A stretch of DNA of 48,174 nt from Methanomicrobiales archaeon (GCA_013415565.1 JAAEET010000005.1:1-48174), one strand, 5' to 3'; shown: positions 32,346 to 41,146, counted from the stretch's first letter. Numbers and translations are program-made. Notes: generated by a model not told the origin, from the letters alone.

Positions 32346-32930
32346 CTACCCGAACCGGGGAAGCAGCCGCCCGGTCCGTGCCTCGTAGGTTTCGTACTCC
32401 CCGCCGAACTGCTGGCGCATCGCCCGTTCTTCGGCCGGCATCCGGACCACGATGAAGGGGACGAAGGTTGCCAGCAGGGCAAACCCGGCCACCCAGTTCC
32501 AGAGCAGCAGGGGCTGCGAGACTCCCCAGAGGAGGTGGGCGGTGTACATGGGGTGGCGGATGCGCCGGTAGACCCCGTCCGTGACCAGGCGTTGCCCCTC
32601 CACCACCTCGATGACGGGTGAAAAATACCTGCCGAGGTCGGCATGGGAGCGCCAGAGCAGCCAGATCGCCAGGGCGAAGATCCCGGTCCCGGCCAGGCCT
32701 GCCCAGAAGGGGAGCGCGTAGTCGGCGAACGAGAGGATCGGGGTCAGCACGAAGATCAGGGGGACGATGAAGAACCCCAGGGCCGGGAGGTAGACCAGCG
32801 GGGTATCTGGTGTGGGCCGTTTCCCCTCCTTTCTGATCCGTCGCCGGTATTCGCGTGAGTACACGAGCCTGATCGCGGATGCCACGATGAAACCGGTGAA
32901 GTAGGCGACGATGAAGACCGGCGGGGTCAT
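32346..32930 (-). CDS. isoprenylcysteine methyltransferase-like membrane protein
   Basis: A 194-residue membrane protein with about five helices and the ICMT/PEMT-type C-terminus. The key pattern is GVYRRIRHPMYTAHLLWG (about residues 118-135), then EERAMRQQFGGEYETYEART near the end; in ICMT enzymes these RHP and E-E/YxxYxxR residues bind SAM. It may methylate a lipid or protein carboxyl group, but archaeal substrates are unknown. It starts 99 bases after the ATPase gene stop on the same strand, so both might be one unit. Confidence 0.83.
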   Translation of the reverse strand: MTPPVFIVAYFTGFIVASAIRLVYSREYRRRIRKEGKRPTPDTPLVYLPALGFFIVPLIFVLTPILSFADYALPFWAGLAGTGIFALAIWLLWRSHADLGRYFSPVIEVVEGQRLVTDGVYRRIRHPMYTAHLLWGVSQPLLLWNWVAGFALLATFVPFIVVRMPAEERAMRQQFGGEYETYEARTGRLLPRFG

Positions 32931-33029
32931 GGCACATCACCGTACCGGGTCTGCCCGGTCCCGGAGCCCGACCGGGACGTGGCGACAGTGGTCGGGAGGT
33001 CAGCGGCGGGAACCACCTCGCCGGCAGGA

Positions 33030-35768
33030 TCACCCATGCGCCGCCCCCCGTCCGGCCTGGTCCCGGCCGTACCACCCGTTGACATACTTGAAGATCTCCA
33101 TGACCGCCAGGATCACGGCCGCGAGCAGCAGGAGCAGGGCCCACTCGGCGAGAGAGACCGGCCCGATCTCGAGGATCTCCTGCATGGCCGGGATGTGCAT
33201 GGCAGCGATGTGCACGCCCTGGGCCGCGAGGATGCCGGCGATCAGGAGGAGGTTGTTTTGGAGGGGGACCCGGAAGGCCGAACGGTACTCGGACCGGCAG
33301 TTCAGGACATGGACGTTTTCCAGAAGCACCATCAGCAGGACGAGAAGATTCCGTGCCGCATCCTCCGCCATCCCGTTCCCGAGCAGGAACGACCAGGTCA
33401 GGAAGGCGACAAGGCCGATGGATACACCGGAGAGGACCGATTCCTTCAGCATCAGGGAATTGAAGATACCCTCCTTCGGGTCCCGCGGCTTCCGCTGCAT
33501 GGCCCCGGGTTCACCGGCCTCGAAGGCCAGGGTGACGTCCTGGATGCCGTTCGTGACCAGGTTCAGCCAGAGGAGCTGCACGGCGAGGAGGGGGAGGGGG
33601 AGCCCGGCCATCAGGGCGAGGGAGAAGAGGATCACTTCCGCAAACCCGGTGGAGATGAGCAGGTAGGTCACCTTGCGGATGTTATCGTAGGCAACGCGGC
33701 CCTCCTCGACCCCTGCCACGATCGATGAGAAGGCATCGTCGGTCACGATCAGCGAGGCGGTCTCCTTGGCCACGTCGGTTCCCGATCCCATGGCCACCCC
33801 GATATTAGCCCGCTTGAGGGCGGGGGCATCGTTCACCCCGTCACCGGTCACGGCCACGAAGTGTCCCCTCCGGACCAGGGCATCCACGATCCAGAGCTTC
33901 TGGACCGGGGTCACCCGGGCGAATACCCGAATGTCCCCGATCGTTTCGTGGAACTCGGGCAGGTCGGGTGCCCCGAGGGCCTCCAGGTCCGATCCGGTCA
34001 TCACCTGGTCGTCACGGGAGGCGATCCCGAGCGCCCGGGCGATGGAGAGCGCGGTTGCCGGGTGGTCGCCGGTCACCATCACCACGTCGATTCCCGCATC
34101 GCGGCAGGTCCGGATGGCATCGGGTACATCGGGACGGATGGGATCGGTGAAACCCACCAGGCCGAGGAGGCGGAGCGCGGGGCGGGCCGACTCCAGCCCG
34201 GCGATCGCTGGCGGGGTGTCCAGGAAACCTTCGGCAACGGCAAGCACCCTGAATCCCCTGCCGGTGAGCTCGGCCAGCTGCTCCCCGGCAACCGCACCGT
34301 CCGCCCCGCCGCAGTAGGGCAGGATCACCTCGAGCGCTCCCTTCACCGCCACCCCGATCATTCCCTCGTGCCGGTAGTAGACGGCGGCATACCGCTCTGC
34401 CGGTTCGAACGGAACGGCGGCGATGGGTTCGACCTCGTTCCTGATATGGTCGGGATTCATGCCGAGCTTCCAGGCCAGGGCCAGGAAGGCCACGTCCATG
34501 GCATCACCCTGGAAGACCCATCTGCCGTCGGGCTCTTCGAAGAGGCCCCCCTCGTTGCAGATCACCGCGGCACAGGCCAGGGCCAGGACGTCCTGGCGGT
34601 CAGGGCCGCCGATCACCCTCCCTTCTCCATCGACGACCGTACCTTCGCCGGCATAGCCGGCCCCGCTGACGGTGAGGCGGGAGCCGGAGGGCAGCAGGAT
34701 CTCCCGGACGGTCTGCTGGTTCACGGTGAGCGTCCCGGTCTTGTCGGAAGCGATCGTGGTGCAGCTTCCGAGGCTCTCCACCGCAGAAAGGCGCCGGACG
34801 ATCACGTTCCTGCCCGCCATCCGGGAGGAGGCGATCGAGAGGGCGACCGTGATGCCGACCGGCAGCCCCTCAGGGATGGCCGAGACCGAGAGGGCCACGG
34901 CGAGGAAGAAGACCTCGGTCAGGGGGGTTCCCCGGGAGAGGGCGATGGCCGCCATGACCAGGCTTGCCCCGACGATGAACAGTCCGATCAGCCGGGAGAA
35001 CCGCTCCATGCGGATGAGGAGCGGGGGGCGGGCCGGTTCGGTGGCCTGGACGGCCCGGGCGATCGTTCCCACCTCGGTCCGTATCCCGGTGGTGCAGACG
35101 ATTCCCTCTCCCCGCCCGGCAGAGACCGTGGTCCCGGCAAACACCATGTTGTGGCGCTCGTGGACCGGGATGTCCGGCTCGAGGAGGACGATCTGTTTCC
35201 CCACCCCCTCCGATTCCCCGGTGAGCAGGGATTCGTCGATGATGAGCCGGGTTTCGTGGAGCAGGCGTATATCAGCCGGGACCCGGCCGCCGGCGTCGAG
35301 AAAGACGATATCCCCGGGAACGAGCTCCCGGGCCGGGACGACCCGTTCTTTCCCGTCGCGGCGGACGCGGGAGCGGATCTCCAGGAGCTGCCGGAGCCGG
35401 CCGGCGCTCCGCTCCGCCTTCCATTCCTGGACGAGCCCGATGACGGCATTGAGCAGCACCACGGCAGAGATGAACACCGCGTCCTTGGCGTCGCCGATCA
35501 GTATCGAGATGAATGCTGCTGCAAGGAGGATGTAGATCAGGGGGTTCCTGAACTGGTGGAGAAAGATGGTCACGATCCCCGGCCCCTCCTGGACCGGGAG
35601 GGTGTTTGGCCCGTAGTCGGCAAGGCGGAGGCCGGCCTCCCGGTCGGTGAGCCCCCGGGAGGAGGAGCGGAGCTTCGCGAAGAGCTCCTCCTCTTCGAGA
35701 GCATGCCAGGGAACGCCCGGGGAGACCGGGAGTGCCGGTTCCGTTACCGCACCGGGACGGGGTACCAT
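33030..35768 (-). CDS. cation-transporting P-type ATPase
   Basis: A 912-residue P2-type ATPase with the full set of landmarks. The N-terminal cation_ATPase_N region is at 20-90, TGES at 183-186 in the actuator, AIPEGLPV at 298-305 in TM4, the phosphorylation site SDKTGTLT with Asp342, the nucleotide domain, TGDGVNDAPALKRA in the hinge and six C-terminal helices with LWLNLVTNGIQD in TM6. The PEGL and NLVTN forms are those of the Ca2+/Na+/H+ group; the ion is uncertain, Ca2+ being the first guess. The ATG 35768 has only a weak ribosome site. A fragment of a related ATPase gene remains at 30.75-30.93 kb. Confidence 0.92.
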   Translation of the reverse strand: MVPRPGAVTEPALPVSPGVPWHALEEEELFAKLRSSSRGLTDREAGLRLADYGPNTLPVQEGPGIVTIFLHQFRNPLIYILLAAAFISILIGDAKDAVFISAVVLLNAVIGLVQEWKAERSAGRLRQLLEIRSRVRRDGKERVVPARELVPGDIVFLDAGGRVPADIRLLHETRLIIDESLLTGESEGVGKQIVLLEPDIPVHERHNMVFAGTTVSAGRGEGIVCTTGIRTEVGTIARAVQATEPARPPLLIRMERFSRLIGLFIVGASLVMAAIALSRGTPLTEVFFLAVALSVSAIPEGLPVGITVALSIASSRMAGRNVIVRRLSAVESLGSCTTIASDKTGTLTVNQQTVREILLPSGSRLTVSGAGYAGEGTVVDGEGRVIGGPDRQDVLALACAAVICNEGGLFEEPDGRWVFQGDAMDVAFLALAWKLGMNPDHIRNEVEPIAAVPFEPAERYAAVYYRHEGMIGVAVKGALEVILPYCGGADGAVAGEQLAELTGRGFRVLAVAEGFLDTPPAIAGLESARPALRLLGLVGFTDPIRPDVPDAIRTCRDAGIDVVMVTGDHPATALSIARALGIASRDDQVMTGSDLEALGAPDLPEFHETIGDIRVFARVTPVQKLWIVDALVRRGHFVAVTGDGVNDAPALKRANIGVAMGSGTDVAKETASLIVTDDAFSSIVAGVEEGRVAYDNIRKVTYLLISTGFAEVILFSLALMAGLPLPLLAVQLLWLNLVTNGIQDVTLAFEAGEPGAMQRKPRDPKEGIFNSLMLKESVLSGVSIGLVAFLTWSFLLGNGMAEDAARNLLVLLMVLLENVHVLNCRSEYRSAFRVPLQNNLLLIAGILAAQGVHIAAMHIPAMQEILEIGPVSLAEWALLLLLAAVILAVMEIFKYVNGWYGRDQAGRGAAHG

Positions 35769-35845
35769 GTGTTCACTGCCTGAAGTTTAGGAGGACGACC
35801 ACATCAATGCTGGTGGTCGATACGCCGACCCGGCGACCGGTCGGG

Positions 35846-35851
35846 AAAAAA
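35846..35851 (-). terminator. U-tract terminator after the first PEGA gene
   Basis: Six A residues on the plus strand directly follow the stop of the minus-strand PEGA gene (stop at 35854). Confidence 0.45.
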
Positions 35852-35853
35852 GG

Positions 35854-37182
35854 TTATCGTTTCTTTCCGGCGACGGCAAGGGCCAGGATGCCGAGGGCAA
35901 GTGCGGCGATGAAGGGGGACTGCGGGATGCCGGCAGGTGTGGCGGGAACGAGGGTCGCATCGACCGGGGTGGTCTGGCCGTCGGCGACCTGCACCGTTGC
36001 CTGCCAGTCCGCGTATCCCTGCTCCCGGATCAGGAGCTGGTGGGTGCCCCCGGCCACCGATGACAGGGTGATCGGGGTGATGCCGATGTACACATTGTCA
36101 AGGTAGACCTGTGCCCCGGCGGGACTGGATGTTACGGCGAGGATCCCGGTCCCGGGAACCGGGGTCGGCGGGACGGTCGGGCTGACCGAGAGCGTACGGC
36201 TGAGGGTGGTGGTCTTGCCGCCCATCACCTCGACCTGGCCGACCCAGTCCTGGAAACCGGAGAGCGAGAGCCGGACCTGGTGGGTGCCGACCGACAGACC
36301 GCTCGCGATCTGGGGTGAGGGGCCGTAGTAAACCCCGTCGACGTACACCGACGCCCCCTGGGGGATGGTGGTGGCATAGATCGAGCCGGTGTCGGGGGTG
36401 AGCGCCTGCAGGGTTGCCGAGACATGGGTGTTCTTGCCGGGGATCACCGAAATGACCGTGCTCCAGGTCTGGTACCCGGACTTTGTCACCATGAGGGTGT
36501 GTGAGCCGGGCGGGATATTCGAGAACGTACAGGGGGTGATCTGCGAGGAGCTGTCATCCAGGGTGGCGGTGGCCTGGGAGGGTATGGAGTCCACCGAGAC
36601 GCTGCCGTACTGGGTGATTGGCGTCAGGTAGGCCATCACCTGGATAATCTGCCCGTCTCCGGGATTGCCCTGGTAGGCCGAGATCCAGTCCTGGTAGCCG
36701 GACAGCGTGACCCGTATAGTGTGGCCGGGGGTCCCGGTCGGGGAGACCGGGACCGTTACCGGGGTCAGCCCCTTGTATACGTTGTCGAAATAGACGTTTG
36801 CCCCGGTAGGAGTGGAGGCGATGGCATAGTATCCCGTTCCCGATCCCGGCATGTGGGTGGGCTGGGTGACCGGGATGAAGACCAGGTCCGCGTGGATGGG
36901 GATGGTCTCGCCGGCCAGGGGATTGCCGATATACGTCTTCACCCAGGTCTGGTACCCTTCGAGTGAGAGGCTGATGGTATGCTGGGGTTGTGCCGTTGTG
37001 TACACGGGGATGGTCGCCGGGGTGGTGCCGGCATACGAGCCGTCAAAGGAGATCGCCGCCCCGGACGGGGTGGATGTGATGGCAAAATATCCCTGGTCCC
37101 CGCCGATTCCGTCGGCAGCGGTAACCGGGAGGATCATGAGTGCAGCCACCATAAGCATGGCGGCAACAATATATCGCGACAT
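35854..37182 (-). CDS. surface protein with five PEGA domains (first copy)
   Basis: A 442-residue exported protein. A signal peptide (residues 1-22) is followed by five PEGA-type beta domains of about 70-85 residues, each beginning with a phrase such as GYFAITSTPSGAAISFDG and ending with GYQTW or GFQDW. The C-terminus has a transmembrane helix (SPFIAALALGILALAVAG) and a KKR tail. PEGA domains are common on archaeal cell surfaces and may bind polysaccharide or S-layer components; the role is not proven. A TATA-like TTCTTATGAC at about 37217-37226 and GGAG before the ATG fit the start. It is paralogous to the gene at 39537-40874. Confidence 0.88.
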   Translation of the reverse strand: MSRYIVAAMLMVAALMILPVTAADGIGGDQGYFAITSTPSGAAISFDGSYAGTTPATIPVYTTAQPQHTISLSLEGYQTWVKTYIGNPLAGETIPIHADLVFIPVTQPTHMPGSGTGYYAIASTPTGANVYFDNVYKGLTPVTVPVSPTGTPGHTIRVTLSGYQDWISAYQGNPGDGQIIQVMAYLTPITQYGSVSVDSIPSQATATLDDSSSQITPCTFSNIPPGSHTLMVTKSGYQTWSTVISVIPGKNTHVSATLQALTPDTGSIYATTIPQGASVYVDGVYYGPSPQIASGLSVGTHQVRLSLSGFQDWVGQVEVMGGKTTTLSRTLSVSPTVPPTPVPGTGILAVTSSPAGAQVYLDNVYIGITPITLSSVAGGTHQLLIREQGYADWQATVQVADGQTTPVDATLVPATPAGIPQSPFIAALALGILALAVAGKKR

Positions 37183-37375
37183 GGTTCTGCTCCGTTCTGC
37201 AAGAGAGTTGATCCCCGGTCATAAGAACCCTCCGGGTCACGGTCCGTGAGGAGCGATGCGTTTTTCCGGAACGGTTATCCGCCGCGAATGATCATCCACC
37301 GCCTTCCCCGGCGGAAGGTGAGTATTCCCTTCCCGGTCCTGGAGCGATCTACAATCCCCCGGTCCCGTTCGCCCG

Positions 37376-37711
37376 TCACCGGTCTGTCGCGTGCTGTCCC
37401 GCGAGGATTCCCTCCACGATGCCGGGGCGGAGCCGCCCCTTCATCCCGATGACGTCAGCGATGGAAATCCGGCAGATGATGGTGGAGAGTAAAAAGCTCT
37501 CCCTGAACAGGTCGAGCCCTCCCTCGGCAAAATCGTCCAGGCCGAGCGGGACGGCCGGGGCATCGGACGGCGGCCTGCTCGACACCGGGCAGACGAAGAG
37601 CATTCCGTTCTCTCCCGCGCCGATGACCACGACCGGCCGGACCTTCCCGGTGAGCGTCCTGTCCATCCGGACCGGAGCGAGCAGCACGTCGCCGGATCTG
37701 TAGGATCCCAT
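37376..37711 (-). CDS. PemK/MazF-like toxin, apparently orphan
   Basis: A 111-residue protein resembling the PemK/MazF family of endoribonuclease toxins. The family pattern is visible: SGDVLLAPV at residues 6-14, then GKVRPVVVIG at about 22-31 and FVCPVSSRP at about 39-47. Between neighbours only PspC and a PEGA protein are present; no antitoxin gene with a ribbon-helix-helix or AbrB domain is adjacent. It may be an orphan toxin or a harmless relative. Starts at 37738 and 37792 are also possible: TTATGTAA near 37817-37824 would put a leaderless ATG at 37792, giving a 27-residue extension and placing a T7 run at 37746-37752 inside the gene. Confidence 0.65.
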   Translation of the reverse strand: MGSYRSGDVLLAPVRMDRTLTGKVRPVVVIGAGENGMLFVCPVSSRPPSDAPAVPLGLDDFAEGGLDLFRESFLLSTIICRISIADVIGMKGRLRPGIVEGILAGQHATDR

Positions 37712-37912
37712 GGGTAGTTCCGAACAGAGGTCGGGCATCAGCGGCAAAAAAACGTTCGATGTTCTGCCCCGGCGGTGGAGTTCTCCGGGCATGAATAGCC
37801 CGACGACTTTCCGACGTTACATAAGTCTCGTTCGTGTGAACTGCGGCACCCGGTGTCTCCTGATCGGGAATCGTCCGGATGGTCCGGCCCGGTGAAGGCC
37901 GCACCATCCACG

Positions 37913-37923
37913 AACCTTTTATC
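37913..37923 (+). promoter_or_regulatory. TATA box of the PspC gene
   Basis: ACCTTTTATCG lies about 27 bases before ATG 37945, so the PspC mRNA is probably leaderless. This selects the start at 37945 over an in-frame GTG/ATG at 37879. Confidence 0.45.
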
Positions 37924-37944
37924 GTCCGGAAACAATTCTCTTCC

Positions 37945-38160
37945 ATGAAGCGGCTCTACCGGTCGCGGACCACCCGGATCCTCGGCGGGGTATGCGGCGG
38001 GCTCTCGGCCTACTTCGATATCGATCCGAACATCATCCGGCTTATATGGGTTGCACTCACCATCATCTCCGTCGGAACCGGGATCATCGTCTATATCATC
38101 GCCTGGATCCTGATCCCCGAAGAGCCGGAAGTACAGGAAGCGGCCGTTCCGGGATCCTGA
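37945..38160 (+). CDS. PspC-domain protein
   Basis: A 71-residue protein consisting of a PspC domain: MKRLYRSRTTRILGGVCGGL, then YFDIDPNIIRLIWV and a transmembrane helix (about residues 35-57) ending in ILIPEEP. The GGVCGGLxxYFxxDPxxxRLxW pattern is the family signature. In bacteria PspC takes part in phage-shock envelope responses; in archaea single-domain copies are common and their role is unknown. The predicted leaderless start removes a 22-residue upstream extension. Confidence 0.86.
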   Translation: MKRLYRSRTTRILGGVCGGLSAYFDIDPNIIRLIWVALTIISVGTGIIVYIIAWILIPEEPEVQEAAVPGS

Positions 38161-38394
38161 CGAAAGTCTTCCCCCCTTCGGCGTACCGTGCTCTCCGGGA
38201 CCGGTGCAACCACCCTGGCTGCCGACGGATCGGTACCGACCGGTTCGCAGCGGGGATCATCGAAAAAATCCCGGGATATTTCCCTTTTTTGACCGAACCG
38301 ACACTTTAATGGCTCCTCGAACCCCTATAGTATACCACGAAGATCTGTCTTCCGACGGAGGTGTTCTTCATCATCCGCCACAGGAGTTGTTTTA

Positions 38395-38715
38395 CTGTCA
38401 GCACAACATAACCCCCGGAACAGCGGACCCCCGCAGGAAATTGTCCGCGTACGACTGCCGAAAAAGAGAAACCAGGAACAGTTTGCCCGTGCCCAGTCTA
38501 TGCTCGGTGCCAATCACATCTCGGTCAGGTGCGCGGACGGGGTCACCCGTCTGGGCCGGATCAAGGGAAAGATCAAGAAGCGTCTGTGGATTCGTGAAGG
38601 CGATCTCCTTATCGTTGTTCCCTGGAGTTTCCAGGACGAGAAATGCGATATCTACTACCGCTACACCCGTCCCCAGGTCGAATGGCTGCAGCGGAACGGC
38701 CACCTCAATCTTTGA
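38395..38715 (+). CDS. eif1A: translation initiation factor aIF1A, probable CTG start
   Basis: A 106-residue aIF1A, which helps the small ribosomal subunit choose the start codon. The OB fold runs from about residue 16 (EIVRVRLPKKR) to 92, with GANHISVRCADGVTRLGRI, REGDLLIVVPWSF and DEKCDIYYRYTRPQVEWL as expected. The first in-frame ATG (38500) is at residue 36, inside the OB fold, so it cannot be the true start. Upstream to a stop at 38290 there is no in-frame ATG, GTG or TTG. A CTG at 38395 lies eight bases after AGGAG and yields the usual family length (about 100-110). I take that as the start; a sequencing error or an ATT at 38440 are alternatives. A U-tract follows the stop. Confidence 0.78.
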   Translation: MSAQHNPRNSGPPQEIVRVRLPKKRNQEQFARAQSMLGANHISVRCADGVTRLGRIKGKIKKRLWIREGDLLIVVPWSFQDEKCDIYYRYTRPQVEWLQRNGHLNL

Positions 38716-38718
38716 TAC

Positions 38719-38724
38719 TTTTTT
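38719..38724 (+). terminator. U-tract terminator after aIF1A
   Basis: Six T residues a few bases past the stop codon form a typical archaeal terminator. Confidence 0.5.
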
Positions 38725-38866
38725 GTTTCGCAATCACCTCCCCTGCCGGTTACCTTTGGTTTTCAACCCGGGAGATTGGAGGAGGATGCGGCGTTTCTCC
38801 CGAATCCTGGAAATCCACCGGGAACGTGAAGAAAGGCTGACCGGGGGGGTGCCCGGTGGCGGATTC

Positions 38867-39358
38867 CTAGATAATCCGGACCGAACCCTGCCCGATGAGC
38901 GATGTACCGAGCTCGTCGACGGCCTGGTTGGCCGGAACGCCCTGAATCACCATGACGACAGTGCCGTTCATGTAGGCGGCGGTATTCGTTGCCTGCCAGT
39001 TCAGGTGAGTAGTCTGCGCCCTCACGATGGCTTCATTCCGGGCTTCCGTGGTGGTAAATCCGACGATCAGGATCTGCACCGTAGTCGCAGGATCCGGGCT
39101 CCTGCAATCCGGTGAGAGCTGGTAGAGCTCAGCATGCTGCGCTCCGGGGATATCGACCTCCAGCAAACCCGACGAACAGATGTTCAGTCCCGCATCGGCC
39201 GCCGCGGTCTGGACAAGAACCGATGCCGTGGGTACCGGAGGATACGGTCCCGTCTCAGGAAGCGTCACCCAGACCAGGACGGGCATGATCCCAAGGAAAC
39301 AGAGGATGACAAGGATGGCTGCACCCTTTCCAGCCGAGCTGGCATTATGCGTGGCCAT
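38867..39358 (-). CDS. membrane-anchored exported protein, unknown
   Basis: A 163-residue protein that I do not recognise. Residues 13-31 form a hydrophobic anchor or signal segment (AAILVILCFLGIMPVLVWV). The rest is outside the membrane: a Pro/Thr-rich start, then an alpha/beta-looking domain with two cysteines (ICSSGL and DCRSPD) that could form a disulfide, and VQILIVGFTTTEARNEAI near residue 100. It lies between aIF1A and the second PEGA gene. Nothing in the context suggests a specific job. Confidence 0.65.
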   Translation of the reverse strand: MATHNASSAGKGAAILVILCFLGIMPVLVWVTLPETGPYPPVPTASVLVQTAAADAGLNICSSGLLEVDIPGAQHAELYQLSPDCRSPDPATTVQILIVGFTTTEARNEAIVRAQTTHLNWQATNTAAYMNGTVVMVIQGVPANQAVDELGTSLIGQGSVRII

Positions 39359-39526
39359 GACGGTTCTCCTCCTTCTTCTGTCTGCACATGTACAAGGACA
39401 TTATTCAGCAGGTTGATAGTGATTGTGGAGGGGAGTACTTTCTCAGCCGGGGTAAAACCGGCCTGAATAACGAAACGTCTCCGTTCACCCGGACCGGTGG
39501 GCAGGGCTGCCGGATGGCTCTGATAG

Positions 39527-39532
39527 AAAAAA
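39527..39532 (-). terminator. U-tract terminator after the second PEGA gene
   Basis: Six A residues on the plus strand give a U6 run just after the stop of the minus-strand gene at 39537. Confidence 0.45.
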
Positions 39533-39536
39533 GGAG

Positions 39537-40874
39537 TTATCCCGACCGCCGCCGCACGGCAAGGAAGAGCACGCCAAGGGCGGCGAGGATGGTCACCGGC
39601 AGGATGCCGGTCGGTGTCGGGCTGGGAGAGACCGGGTTGAGTGTTGCGGTCAGCTGGGCGGTCTGGCCGGCGACGACCGTGGTCGTTGAGCTCCAGTCAC
39701 TGTATCCCGAGAGTTTCAGGAGGACCGTATAGGAACCGGGAGTCAGGCTGTCCAGGGTGATCGGGGTCAGGCCTTTAAATGCATTGTTCAGGTACACCTC
39801 TGCGCCATCCGGGGATGAGGTCACCGAGATGCCGCCGGTGGTCGGGTTCTGCACCGGCGTCAGGGTGACGTCGATGTTGTAGTTCTGGCCGGCCACGACG
39901 GTCTGGGTGGCAGTATAGTCCTGGTACCCTGCCTTGGAGAGGAGGAGGGTATGGACCCCGGGGGTCACCTGGGTGAAGACCAGCGGCCCGGAAGCCCGGG
40001 TCTGGCCCACGTAGACCCCGTCACCGTAAACATTTGCCCCGGGGGGGTTTGACGTGATGCTCACCGTCGCATACATCGGCTGCTGGTCCGGGCTCAGGGT
40101 CGGGCCGAGGTAGGTGGTGGCTCCTGCAGAGATGCTGACCGTCCCGGTCCAGTCCTGGAATCCGGCCTTGGAGAGGCGGACCGAGTGGGATCCCGGGACC
40201 AGGTTACCGACGATGGTCGAGGTGACCCCCCGGTAGATGTTGTCGACATATACCGCCGCCCCGGAGGGGTTTGATTCAACCCTGAGAGTCCCGGTGGTCA
40301 CCGTGGGATTCAGGACAGCATTGATGTACGCGGTCTGGCCCCTGTTTACATTCACATTGGTATAGAATGTCTGGTAACCGGACAGGTACACGGAGACTTC
40401 GTGGGAACCGACCGGCACGTTCGTGTATGTATAGGGGGTGGTGGCGGTCTGGGATCGGTCGAGGGTCACGGTCGCCCCCGAAGGCGAAGAGGTCACCTGG
40501 ATGGCGCCCACCTGCTGGCTCGGGGTCAGGGTCGCGGTGATGGTGATGGTCTGGTCGGGGCCCGGGTTGCCCTGGTAGGTCGTGGTCCAGGTCTCGTAAC
40601 CCGGCAGGGTGATACGGATGGAATGGCTGGGGGTCCCGGTGGTGGAGACCGGGATGGTCACCGGGGTCTCGCCCCAGAAGGCGTTGTCGAAGTAGACATC
40701 GCCGCCCGAAGGGATCGATTGGATGAAGAAGTATCCCTTCTCCCCTCCCGGGGGGACAGGCAGTGTGACGGCGCCATCGACAGGTGCCGGTTCGGCACCG
40801 ATGCTCACTGCGCCATTCACCGGAGCGGCTATGGCAATGGCGAGGAGTGCGATGAGAAGAATATACACACGCAT
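39537..40874 (-). CDS. surface protein with five PEGA domains (second copy)
   Basis: A 445-residue exported protein, paralogous to 35854-37182. A signal peptide (ending APVNGA) leads into five PEGA domains, with starts such as GYFFIQSIPSGGDVYFDN, GAIQVTSSPSGATVTLD, GTLRVESNPSGAAVYVDN and GGISVTSSPDGAEVYLNN. A C-terminal helix (ILPVTILAALGVLFLAV) and RRRSG tail anchor it. The first ATG (40883) touches the Shine-Dalgarno GGAGGT, so ATG 40874, nine bases away, is preferred. In the leader, ATACC and GGTAT (40882-40898) could pair and cover the ribosome site. A TATA-like ATTAATATAAAC lies at about 40918-40929. Confidence 0.88.
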   Translation of the reverse strand: MRVYILLIALLAIAIAAPVNGAVSIGAEPAPVDGAVTLPVPPGGEKGYFFIQSIPSGGDVYFDNAFWGETPVTIPVSTTGTPSHSIRITLPGYETWTTTYQGNPGPDQTITITATLTPSQQVGAIQVTSSPSGATVTLDRSQTATTPYTYTNVPVGSHEVSVYLSGYQTFYTNVNVNRGQTAYINAVLNPTVTTGTLRVESNPSGAAVYVDNIYRGVTSTIVGNLVPGSHSVRLSKAGFQDWTGTVSISAGATTYLGPTLSPDQQPMYATVSITSNPPGANVYGDGVYVGQTRASGPLVFTQVTPGVHTLLLSKAGYQDYTATQTVVAGQNYNIDVTLTPVQNPTTGGISVTSSPDGAEVYLNNAFKGLTPITLDSLTPGSYTVLLKLSGYSDWSSTTTVVAGQTAQLTATLNPVSPSPTPTGILPVTILAALGVLFLAVRRRSG

Positions 40875-41146
40875 AGATAACATACCTCCAAATGGTATAC
40901 CCGGTAATCCAGCACAGGTTTATATTAATGTATCTGTGATCGGTACATCAGCCCTTCGTCCGATGGTGGAGACGGCGTGCCGGTTTTGTCATCTTCTGCT
41001 CGATACCACCCGTCCAATGCTTCGTGTCGGGAACGTGGGCACTAAAGCGGGTCATGAAGATACCGGAAACAGATTGCAGAGGACTTTTCCGTTTTCCCAT
41101 ACTGAGCATCCGGATTTTTTATCTCCGGAGTGCCACCCAGTGCAGA

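Noticed and set aside
32302-33144. Long minus-strand open frame (280 codons) across the ICMT-like gene
   Set aside because: It is a shadow frame of the methyltransferase-like gene; its protein is Arg/Pro-rich with no motif, as expected in GC-rich DNA.
33861-35783. 640-codon plus-strand open frame opposite the P-type ATPase
   Set aside because: It mirrors the ATPase gene codon by codon; the ATPase has all catalytic motifs and the opposite frame has none.
35854-40874. CRISPR-like or tandem DNA repeats in the PEGA genes
   Set aside because: The repetition is at protein-domain level with diverged DNA and irregular spacing, so it is not a CRISPR array or satellite.
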